Part shown: positions 6,802 through 13,559 of the stretch, piece after piece
Numbering within the stretch: position 1 is the stretch's first letter
Layout: each line of letters begins with the position of its first letter
Assembly (NCBI GenBank): GCA_013287405.1
Contig: JABDDW010000014.1
Coordinates: 1 to 29,653, forward strand
From: Deltaproteobacteria bacterium
Lineage (GTDB): Bacteria; Bdellovibrionota; Bdellovibrionia; JABDDW01
DNA: 29,653 bases
Direction: 5' to 3'
The notes under the pieces: generated by a model
Databases searched by the model: none
Seen by the model: only the letters and a program-made list of their open reading frames with translations
Told to the model about the DNA's origin: nothing
Made by a program: the position numbers and the translations under genes

Positions 6802-8748
6802 TTATGAAGCGCAATAAATTTCTTTTTTAAAAGAAACCAACCTCTCTTTGACCGTAAAAAACTCACACTTCAGAGCTCCGATGGCTGCCTCAGCGGCAAT
6901 CAATTGATTTTTTGTACTCAAGACTTCAAGTAAATCACATAATCGCGCCATATTTAGCGCTCCCACCGTAACACTGGCTGATTTAAGGTTGTGAGAAATT
7001 TTCTCCAAATCCACGGCATTTTTTTTCTCACCTGCATTTTCTAGTTCTTGGATCCTCGATGGGGTGTGATCAACAAAGGTATCGATAAGCTCAACGACGA
7101 TATCCCCGTCTCCTTCCAATTGTTTCCTCAGAGTTAAGAGATAACGGACATCAAAAGTTCTGTCGACTGTCTCGAAGGTCCGAAAAAGGGACCCCGTAAC
7201 GGGATCACTTTGGGATTCGAAACGAATCCATTTCCCCAGGGCCATAATGAGTTGATCGGACCGCAAAGGCTTAGTGAGATATCCATCCATTCCCGCTCTA
7301 GTACACTTCTCTTCATTTTCGACTGAGGCATAGGCTGTAAGAGCTATAATAGGAGTGTGTAAATGGCTAAGATTTTCTATTTCTCTTATTTTTTGGGTTG
7401 TTATATAGCCGTCCATATTTGGCATATGACAGTCCATTATAATGGCGTCATACTTCTGTTTTTTTAAAAGATCCAAGGCTTCTCGACCGTCGCTTGCAGA
7501 GTCCACTTGACACCCCAGTCTTTCCAGCAATTTCGTCGCGATCAAAAGGTTCGTCTTATTGTCTTCGACGACTAAAATCTTTTTGTCGAGGCTCGTTTTA
7601 ACTGACTTAGTCTTACCCTGTTGCTCGGTGGAGTATTCTTCGGCCAGCCTTTGATCCCCAATTTTCATAGGGAGAGAAAACCAAAAGGTTGATCCCTTGC
7701 CAACTTGACTGCTTAACCCCATCTCTCCACCCATAAGACCCACAAGCCTTTTACAAATCGAAAGGCCCAAGCCGGTTCCCCCAAATTTACGGGTCGTCGA
7801 AATGTCCTCCTGAACAAAAGTATCAAATATTTTTTCGTGGGCTTCCTTCGCAATCCCAATGCCCGTGTCTGTTACCCCAAATTTCACAAACCATACGCCA
7901 TCCAGTTGCTTAAGAACCTCAACGTTCAACTGGATTTGCCCCTTTAAAGTAAATTTAACGGCGTTTGATAGAAGATTTAGTAATATTTGAGAGATTCTTG
8001 AGGGATCACCCTTTAAAAAGATCGGTAGCCTCGAGTCAATCTTGCAAATAAGGTCGAGATTTTTATTTCTTGCCGCTTGACCAATGAGGTTCACACATCG
8101 CTGAATCTTTTCAACTATTTTAAAATCGATGGATTCGATATCAATTTTACCAAAATCAAGTTTGGCAAAATCTAAAATGTCATTGACCAGGGCCAGCAGG
8201 GCCTCGCTCGACTCCTGTATCTGGACAATATATCCCTTAACATCCCTTGGAACACCCTCGATCTCATTAATGATTTGAGAGAGTCCAATAACGGCATTGA
8301 TCGGAGTCCTAATCTCGTGGGTCACGTTGGCCACGAAGCTCTCCTTTTGCTGAACATAATCCAAGGCCTTTTCTGCCGCTACTTTTGCTCTCTCTCTCTC
8401 TTCATAGAGAGCACCGGTAAGAGAGCTAATTAACAAAGCACCCATTGTGAACTCGGCAAATTGGATCGCGTTTTCTAAAGAGTCTATATAAAATGAATTT
8501 TCCGGAGGAATACAAAAATAAAGATTAACTAGCGAGCAAATGGCGGCGGTCAAAATACCAGGCCCCTTGCCACCATAGACACTACTCAACGTCATCGCTA
8601 AAAAAAAGAAGGGAATTAAGTCAGCATTGACACCATGAATAAGTACTTTAAAAGCCAGACCCAGACCACTGACGAAGACGGCAAACCCGTATCTTCGTAA
8701 TAGAGTTTTTCTTTGTTGCCCTCCCCCAGTGATAAATTGTTTAAACAA
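6802..8748 (-). CDS. Membrane hybrid histidine kinase (DUF4118-HisKA-HATPase-REC-Hpt)
   Basis: This 648-residue sensor kinase combines a full phosphorelay in one chain. Residues about 18-115 form a DUF4118-like four-helix membrane domain. HisKA has phospho-acceptor His144 in VTHEIRTP. The ATPase domain shows NLLSNAVKF (N box, near 258), DTGIGIA (294-300) and GGTGLGLS (323-330). The receiver domain (388-508) has phospho-Asp439 in IIMDCHMPNMDG and Lys493. The C-terminal Hpt domain has His586 in KISHNLKS. A diffusible response regulator should accept the phosphate from His586; the OmpR-type regulator at 9495-10193 is the nearest candidate, though not adjacent. The start is TTG at 8748 behind GGAGG; the ATG four bases upstream is out of frame and stops after three codons. 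Confidence 0.93.
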   Translation of the reverse strand: MFKQFITGGGQQRKTLLRRYGFAVFVSGLGLAFKVLIHGVNADLIPFFFLAMTLSSVYGGKGPGILTAAICSLVNLYFCIPPENSFYIDSLENAIQFAEFTMGALLISSLTGALYEERERAKVAAEKALDYVQQKESFVANVTHEIRTPINAVIGLSQIINEIEGVPRDVKGYIVQIQESSEALLALVNDILDFAKLDFGKIDIESIDFKIVEKIQRCVNLIGQAARNKNLDLICKIDSRLPIFLKGDPSRISQILLNLLSNAVKFTLKGQIQLNVEVLKQLDGVWFVKFGVTDTGIGIAKEAHEKIFDTFVQEDISTTRKFGGTGLGLSICKRLVGLMGGEMGLSSQVGKGSTFWFSLPMKIGDQRLAEEYSTEQQGKTKSVKTSLDKKILVVEDNKTNLLIATKLLERLGCQVDSASDGREALDLLKKQKYDAIIMDCHMPNMDGYITTQKIREIENLSHLHTPIIALTAYASVENEEKCTRAGMDGYLTKPLRSDQLIMALGKWIRFESQSDPVTGSLFRTFETVDRTFDVRYLLTLRKQLEGDGDIVVELIDTFVDHTPSRIQELENAGEKKNAVDLEKISHNLKSASVTVGALNMARLCDLLEVLSTKNQLIAAEAAIGALKCEFFTVKERLVSFKKEIYCAS

Positions 8749-8855
8749 TCATCCTCCGACTCATTAAAATAACAAGGCTAAACCAGCTTGGTCTCTGGCA
8801 CCACTCAAATCCACCTTAGAATTTGCTCCGCACTTGGTCAAAACATCGACATATT

Positions 8856-9374
8856 TTAAAACCAGTATTTTAAATTCGCGAGGATTTGAAAGACACTCAC
8901 TCCGGGATTTGAATTGCTAATCCAAATAAGATTGGCTTCGCCTCCCACCGACCATTTATCAGTGAAAATGTAGTTGTAGCCGACTGTTGGACCCCAGGCC
9001 AGGTTGCTTGCAGAACCCGGGCTCCCCGTTCCCGAATACGAAACCGTACCTTCACCCAATTTCAAACCCGCAAATCCACCTGATCCAAAGTAGTATTTTA
9101 TGTTGGCTAAAATAAGTGAAAGGTTAGCGGTGAGTGGGGAAGGCACCGTAAAGCTATTGTAGGTAAAATCAGCTCCCACGCTCCAATCGGGCATAAATTT
9201 ATATCCACCGCCCAATCCGTATGTGAAGTTAGTTCCCCCACTATTGTTAACCATTCCAATTCCAAGTAAGGCACCCACATACCCTACGGTACTGGAACCG
9301 GAGCCCTCGGCATGGGCTATAGAAGCGCCGACAATCAAAACTGAAATGACAAAACCAAGACATCTCGCTTTCAT
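8856..9374 (-). CDS. Small outer-membrane beta-barrel protein
   Basis: This 172-residue protein has a signal peptide ending in IAHA (near residue 22). Its amphipathic strands, such as FTYGLGGGYKFMPDWSVGAD and WGPTVGYNYIFTDKWSVGGE, form two similar strand-turn-strand units with G-x-x-W-S-V-G. The last residues are LKYWF, ending in the terminal phenylalanine recognised by the BAM outer-membrane assembly machinery. It resembles OmpW/OmpX-size eight-stranded barrels and the barrel protein at 1221-1853. It has a good AAAGGAAAGG site. Upstream lie 13-bp-period direct repeats next to the gene for an OmpR-type regulator, which makes control by that regulator a testable idea. Ligand or function is not visible. 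Confidence 0.72.
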   Translation of the reverse strand: MKARCLGFVISVLIVGASIAHAEGSGSSTVGYVGALLGIGMVNNSGGTNFTYGLGGGYKFMPDWSVGADFTYNSFTVPSPLTANLSLILANIKYYFGSGGFAGLKLGEGTVSYSGTGSPGSASNLAWGPTVGYNYIFTDKWSVGGEANLIWISNSNPGVSVFQILANLKYWF

Positions 9375-9454
9375 AAGATTACCTTTCCTTTTTAAGGGGT
9401 TAAAAGATCTTCCAGAAGAATTATCCAGTGAGGTTGTCGTGAGACTTTGAAACG

Positions 9455-9478
9455 TCTGTCAAATATCTCTGACAAATA
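9455..9478. repeat. Direct repeat TCTGWCAAATA upstream of barrel gene
   Basis: TCTGTCAAATA (9455-9465) and TCTGACAAATA (9468-9478) differ at one base and have a 13-base period. They lie about 80-105 bases upstream of the barrel-gene start and just past the end of the OmpR-type regulator gene. OmpR/PhoB-type regulators bind direct repeats, and CTGTCA is the half-site of the known Pho box, although that box has an 11-base period. Confidence 0.4.
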
Positions 9479-9494
9479 GGCGCTATTTTAAGAA

Positions 9495-10193
9495 CTAGAC
9501 CATAGACTTGGACGGAAAGGAGAATCGGTATCCCTCTCCGAAGACGGACTCTAAGAAGCTGGCGTGACTTTTAAGCTTTTTTCTTAAGGTATAAACATGG
9601 GAGTCAACAGTACGTTCAGTTACGTTGATCTCTGTGCCCCAAACTTTTTCAAGAAGTTGCGCACGGGTAAGGACGTGACCTTCGTGACTTACGAAGTAAT
9701 AAAACAGTCTAAACTCGTTGGGACTTAGGTTGAGGTCCGATTCTTGCCCATCCTCAATCACAAAAGCCTTTTGGTATGGAATATTTATTTTTAAACTTCC
9801 CTTCGTCACTATTTCTCTGACCTTGTTTTTTGACGATTTGAACTTTGATTCGATTCGAGCTCGGAGCTCAAGAGGTTCAAAAGGCTTTACAATATAATCA
9901 TCGGCTCCAAGAGAAAACCCAGTTATTTTATCCGAGAGACTGGCCTTCATAGTTAGAAAAATGAGTGGAACATCGGCCGTTGAATCATCCTCTTTAAATT
10001 GAGAACATAAGTGAAATCCATCTCCATCGGGGAGACCAATATCTACAATGATAAGATCGAAGGCGTGAAGGTTCACAGCCTTTATTGCAGCGTCTATAGA
10101 CCCAGCGAAAACCATATCATATTGCTTTCCGAGAACTCCCCGCAGGAGCACTTGTATCTCGACGCAGTCTTCGACAACTAATATTTTTTTCAT
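9495..10193 (-). CDS. OmpR/PhoB-type response regulator
   Basis: This 232-residue protein is a transcription factor with an N-terminal receiver and a C-terminal winged helix. In the receiver (1-120), Glu8/Asp9 in VVEDC form the acidic pocket, Asp51 in LIIVDIGLPDGDG is the phosphorylation site, Thr81 is the switch residue and Lys103 lies in YIVKPFEP. The DNA-binding domain (about 130-228) contains LSPNEFRLFYYFVSH and the recognition-helix region NVTERTVDSHVYTLRKKL. No sensor kinase is adjacent in the operon; the hybrid kinase 750 bases downstream on the same strand, with its terminal Hpt domain, is a candidate partner. It lies 9 bases after the AHSA1-type gene and probably shares its promoter. 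Confidence 0.92.
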   Translation of the reverse strand: MKKILVVEDCVEIQVLLRGVLGKQYDMVFAGSIDAAIKAVNLHAFDLIIVDIGLPDGDGFHLCSQFKEDDSTADVPLIFLTMKASLSDKITGFSLGADDYIVKPFEPLELRARIESKFKSSKNKVREIVTKGSLKINIPYQKAFVIEDGQESDLNLSPNEFRLFYYFVSHEGHVLTRAQLLEKVWGTEINVTERTVDSHVYTLRKKLKSHASFLESVFGEGYRFSFPSKSMV

Positions 10194-10202
10194 GCTATTT
10201 TT

Positions 10203-10646
10203 CTAATCCTTAATATCTGGCTCCACAAGGCGAGCCAGCAAGGTCAACGATTGCTGCCACCCCATGTAGCACAGCTCTGTAGGAATGGCGTCCGGGATTC
10301 CCGCCTGGATAATTTTTAATTCCGTCCCACAGATGACCTCTCGAAAAGTGACCGTCACGCTCATCTCCCCAGGCATATTAGGGTTGTCGAATTTGTTCGT
10401 ATAGCGGAGCATCTGATTGGGAACGAGTTCAAGGTATTTTCCACCGAAGGAATGGCCATTTTTGGTTGTAAAGTTCGTAAATGACATTTTGAAGCCGCCG
10501 CCCACTCGCACATCGGAGCTATGAACCTTTCCTGTAAAACCATCTGGCGGTAACCACTTCACCATGGCCTCTGGGTCCACAAAAGCGCGATAAAGTTTCT
10601 CAAGGCTGGTAGCGAAAATGCGATGTATCTGAACTGTGTTGGACAT
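10203..10646 (-). CDS. AHSA1/SRPBCC-family protein
   Basis: This 147-residue protein has the START/SRPBCC helix-grip fold of the AHSA1 (activator of Hsp90 ATPase homologue 1-like) family. The opening VQIHRIFATSLEKLYRAFVD, then WLPPDGFTGKV, GGGFKMSF, and the closing helix segment MGWQQSLTLLARLVE are typical. These proteins have a ligand-binding cavity, and bacterial members are often co-transcribed with regulators; the ligand is unknown and Hsp90 interaction should not be assumed. It is the first gene of a likely two-gene operon with the response regulator. The ribosome binding site is a run of seven Gs four bases before the ATG, which is unusual. A promoter is visible at 10676-10704. Confidence 0.88.
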   Translation of the reverse strand: MSNTVQIHRIFATSLEKLYRAFVDPEAMVKWLPPDGFTGKVHSSDVRVGGGFKMSFTNFTTKNGHSFGGKYLELVPNQMLRYTNKFDNPNMPGEMSVTVTFREVICGTELKIIQAGIPDAIPTELCYMGWQQSLTLLARLVEPDIKD

Positions 10647-10675
10647 TTACCCCCCCAATAAATGAGTCTAAGATA

Positions 10676-10704
10676 AGTATAAATTGATCTTCATCTTTCT
10701 TCAA
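10676..10704 (-). promoter_or_regulatory. Sigma-70-like promoter of the AHSA1-regulator operon
   Basis: On the minus strand TTGAAG (10704-10699) and TATACT (10681-10676) are separated by exactly 17 bases. The -10 box matches the consensus at five of six positions and the -35 at four of six. The distance to the start codon (about 30 bases) is reasonable. Confidence 0.55.
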
Positions 10705-10872
10705 GTGAAGTAACTCCTCTGGGGACCAGTATCTTGCCATCTTAGGCAAACAACCTTCCAAAACTGCGGGCCCGCAAGGTTTACTCCTAATTCGGCAAGG
10801 AGAAAACAGCCCTCGTTCACAAAGGACTCTATCGGTATTCAAGAAACCGATTTATCTTGGATTAGAACTAAC

Positions 10873-10890
10873 GGCCATCGGCCTTTTTTT
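10873..10890 (+). terminator. Orphan plus-strand terminator-like element
   Basis: GGCC (10873-10876), ATC loop, GGCC (10880-10883), then TTTTTTT (10884-10890). The stem is only 4 bp, though flanking AACTAA/TTAGTT could extend it. No plus-strand gene lies upstream for over 4 kb, so either it ends an unannotated small transcript or it is coincidental. Confidence 0.3.
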
Positions 10891-10994
10891 AGTTTTACCC
10901 AATGTTATTACATTACTTATTACTGTCACCGCGCATTTTACCTTGCAGATTGAAATTCGACTAAAGAGTACTGCTCCAAAGTGAGGCGATGGAT

Positions 10995-11020
10995 TTAAAA
11001 AGGCCGCTTAAAAAGCGGCC
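10995..11020 (-). terminator. Rho-independent terminator of the tannase gene
   Basis: GGCCGCTT (11002-11009) and AAGCGGCC (11013-11020) form a perfect 8-bp GC-rich stem with a 3-base loop. On the minus strand it is followed by TTTTTAAA, a proper U-run, about 20 bases after the tannase stop codon. Confidence 0.85.
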
Positions 11021-11040
11021 CTTTCCACGGTTAGATCTTT

Positions 11041-12630
11041 TTAATCATCCGGAGTCACACATTTGAAGCTTGACGCCGCGGTCGGATCCATTGATGGGGC
11101 AATGAGCTTTGCCTCTTGGGGATAAGCACAAATTGGCCGAGTCGAATTACTATCAGGGCTGTATCCGACTATAGAATCAGGGGCTTGACCCTTTTCAACC
11201 CAATTTTCGAGTACGGGAATAGGATCAAAGGCCCACGGGCCAGCTCCCCCACCACAATGTCCCGTAGCGGGAATCAGAAAGAGGCGATCAAAGGACTTCA
11301 TCTTATTTAGTCCACCCACAACCTGGGTACCATCATCATAAAACTTCTTGGTCACGATCGGATTGAAAACAGTGTCGCCCCAGCCCTGGTACTCAAGAAG
11401 TTTGCCGCCAGTTCCTGCGAATGAACGCAAATCAGCATTAGATGGAATTTGAGGCGCCATTTTTGAAAGATAAACTTGAATATCTGAACTATTAAAATTG
11501 AAGTTTTGAAGCAGGTAATTGGGATTGCTGAATACTATATATCTTAAGTTGTTTTCTTCAAGATAGTAATCCAGAGTAGGCTCACCTACATCAAAAAGAT
11601 CGGGATAGAGGGCCGCCACACCAGGAAACCCACTGACTTGATAAGCAAAATCGTAAACTTGGACCCCAATGCCAAAGGAGTCTCCATAAGAATATCCTTC
11701 CATACCCGAATAGTAAAAGGGCACTCCGATTGGTGTACCAAAAGACGACGGACTCTCATGTATTTTCTCTAAAACATTGATCTGACCTTTAGTGAAACAG
11801 TTAGGATTGTCGCTGTCACCGGGGCAAACCGGTAGGTCATGTAAGGGCGAAAAATTACATTTTATGGGATCACTTACAATACCATCAACCAACCCATCTT
11901 GAGCATCACACCTTTGCAAAACAAACTGTGTGAGGAGCGGAAGTTTTTGATAAGGGATAACACCCGAAGAAGGCCCAGTGGGAAAATCTGCCCTTTCGAT
12001 CCACTCTCTAAATCCACCATGCCCAGGAAGCTTAGGCGCCCCGGCAATAATTCCGTCAAAATCATTGGGGTAAGACGAGGCTTCTCTCATCCCTTCAGTA
12101 CCCCCTTCAGAACAACCATTAAAATAGGCGTGTTGAGCACTTTGACCGTAATACGCTTTTACAATTTCTTTAGCTGTTAAAGCCGTTAGATGGACGGATC
12201 TATAAAAATAGTTTGATATGCGGTCTGGTCGATTCAAAAAATCCGATGGACTACCACTATGCCCAGTATCTGTTCCTACGGTCGCATAGTTATTTGCGAG
12301 CTCAGAGTACAAATCTAAGGAGGCCAGGTCTGCACCGAACCCTGAGTTTCCGGCCATTTCAATTTTGTGATTCCAAGTCGACGGCAAATTAAGGATGAAA
12401 TTGATCTCAGTATCTAAGTGGCCTAAGACTTGGCAATATTCAGGAAGTCCATTACCGGCAGGAACGAGAGAGGCTGAATCTATCGTTAGTTTTTTTGCAT
12501 CTCCTGGGGGGTTCCATTTTTTTACCGCTACTCCTTGGCACTGGGCGTTTGAATCCGCCTTAAGAGTAGAAGGGCCAAACAAGGACACAAAGAAAAAAAG
12601 AAAGAAAGCCAAGTACATACTGATCCACAT
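11041..12630 (-). CDS. Secreted tannase/feruloyl esterase-family protein
   Basis: This 529-residue secreted esterase has a hydrophobic signal segment (residues 2-25, ending LKA). The family CS-D-HC motif is complete: Cys173-Ser174 in NGCSEGG (nucleophile), Asp419 in GWGDTVF, and His458-Cys459 in ATGHCGGG, with the two cysteines expected to form a disulfide that joins Ser and His. The calcium-binding loop DAQDGLVDGIVSDP (242-255) fits the D-x-x-D-G-x-x-D-G pattern. Members hydrolyse gallate or ferulate esters of plant polymers; some act on terephthalate or other aromatic esters. GCSEGG differs from the more usual GCSTGG. ATG at 12630 is listed, but ATG at 12618 also gives a proper signal peptide and neither has a strong ribosome binding site. 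Confidence 0.92.
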   Translation of the reverse strand: MWISMYLAFFLFFFVSLFGPSTLKADSNAQCQGVAVKKWNPPGDAKKLTIDSASLVPAGNGLPEYCQVLGHLDTEINFILNLPSTWNHKIEMAGNSGFGADLASLDLYSELANNYATVGTDTGHSGSPSDFLNRPDRISNYFYRSVHLTALTAKEIVKAYYGQSAQHAYFNGCSEGGTEGMREASSYPNDFDGIIAGAPKLPGHGGFREWIERADFPTGPSSGVIPYQKLPLLTQFVLQRCDAQDGLVDGIVSDPIKCNFSPLHDLPVCPGDSDNPNCFTKGQINVLEKIHESPSSFGTPIGVPFYYSGMEGYSYGDSFGIGVQVYDFAYQVSGFPGVAALYPDLFDVGEPTLDYYLEENNLRYIVFSNPNYLLQNFNFNSSDIQVYLSKMAPQIPSNADLRSFAGTGGKLLEYQGWGDTVFNPIVTKKFYDDGTQVVGGLNKMKSFDRLFLIPATGHCGGGAGPWAFDPIPVLENWVEKGQAPDSIVGYSPDSNSTRPICAYPQEAKLIAPSMDPTAASSFKCVTPDD

Positions 12631-12725
12631 GGAATTTTACCCCTTCCGTAAAGGATTATAATAAAGGAATGCTGCCATTCAGGTTACGCCCAGCGATTAA
12701 ACTATCGGCTTTAAATCCAATTTCT

Positions 12726-12741
12726 TTAGACTTAAGTCTAA
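12726..12741. promoter_or_regulatory. 16-bp perfect palindrome, candidate operator
   Basis: TTAGACTTAAGTCTAA is a perfect palindrome 96 bases upstream of the tannase start (12630) and 38 bases past the stop of the S51-type gene. With no loop it cannot form an RNA hairpin easily, so a dimeric repressor or activator site is the likeliest reading. Confidence 0.5.
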
Positions 12742-12779
12742 TGGCGGTACGGATTTATCAGAAGGGGAGGACTATCCCA

Positions 12780-13457
12780 TCAATAAGACAAGAGTTTTCC
12801 CTTTTCAAAGCATTTTACTTTACCGAAAAATGAGACCTCCTTGCCCCGAATAGAGATTCCCCCGCCGTCCTGGCATGCGTAGACCCGCCTTTTACGGCGA
12901 CGGGAATAATTGATCATGGCTTGGATGTAACGCCGACTTGAAACAAAGTGAGGGAAAAACTCAAAATTAACCAATCCCAAAGCTTTCCAGTGCTTTCTCC
13001 GTAGCCTAACCTCGTTGTTGTCCGCATCAAAAATAGGATAGGCGGCTAGACCTATTGAAGGAGTCATAATTATAGCTCCGGCACTGAGCCCGGCAACAAC
13101 TCCCCCTTTTTTGGCAAATTTTTTTAATTTTGTCAGTACACCACTTTTTCTTAAATGTTTTAAAAAATAAAAAGTGTTGCCCCCAGCCAAATAAATGGCG
13201 TCCGCCTGAAGGGCCCTCTTTAAACTTTTTCTGGAGACTGGGACGTCGACGGGCAGACAGTGAAACTCTCTAAATCCAACGGCACGATAGCGTTTAACGA
13301 AACGTCGAAAAAAGGCTTCAGAACTTTCTGCCCACACCGGTATGTAGGTCAAGCTCAATCGTCTACTCTTTTTTGACTCTCTGGCCAGTTTAGCTAAGAC
13401 CTTGTGAATCTTCTCATTTGAAGGGTTTTGCCCACCTGAGTAAAAAACGAGTCTCAT
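12780..13457 (-). CDS. Peptidase S51 (dipeptidase E/cyanophycinase)-like protein
   Basis: This 225-residue class-I glutamine-amidotransferase-like protein belongs to the S51 group. The strand-turn IYLAGGNTFYFL (residues 88-99) and the nucleophile elbow GLSAGA with Ser125 are diagnostic. His170 in FEFFPHF is the likely base, and an acidic residue near 144-146 (FDADN) may complete the triad. Dipeptidase E cleaves Asp-X dipeptides; cyanophycinases are a related branch. The protein is unusually basic (for example SRRRKRR near 185-191), which is atypical of the family. The frame extends to ATG 13490, but ATG 13457 is preferred because it has GGAGTTGAG directly upstream and aligns with the family start (MRLVFYSGGQ). 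It is divergent from the SelO-like gene. Confidence 0.8.
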   Translation of the reverse strand: MRLVFYSGGQNPSNEKIHKVLAKLARESKKSRRLSLTYIPVWAESSEAFFRRFVKRYRAVGFREFHCLPVDVPVSRKSLKRALQADAIYLAGGNTFYFLKHLRKSGVLTKLKKFAKKGGVVAGLSAGAIIMTPSIGLAAYPIFDADNNEVRLRRKHWKALGLVNFEFFPHFVSSRRYIQAMINYSRRRKRRVYACQDGGGISIRGKEVSFFGKVKCFEKGKLLSY

Positions 13458-13559
13458 CTCAACTCCAACAATGGGTTTCTCCCGGCTCATTGTCTAGAAC
13501 CACATCCGTATATTTTTCCAGGTGTTTAGAGAAATAACAACCTTTCCGATAGCGTCATT

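Larger units (their letters stand above)
10647..11040. other. 394-base intergenic region with several inverted repeats
   Basis: No convincing gene was found here. It holds the minus-strand promoter of the AHSA1 gene (10676-10704), a perfect 12-bp palindrome TGCGGGCCCGCA (10765-10776), an inverted repeat ATCGGT/ACCGAT with a 9-base loop (10831-10851), a plus-strand GGCC-ATC-GGCC followed by seven Ts (10873-10890), and the strong minus-strand terminator of the tannase gene (11002-11020). The GGCC element has no annotated plus-strand gene upstream, so a small RNA is possible. Confidence 0.5.

Noticed and set aside
10600..10842. An 80-residue minus-strand open frame with a TTG start upstream of the AHSA1 gene
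   Set aside because: It has no ribosome binding site or recognisable motif, overlaps the AHSA1 start and covers its promoter; composition is not protein-like.
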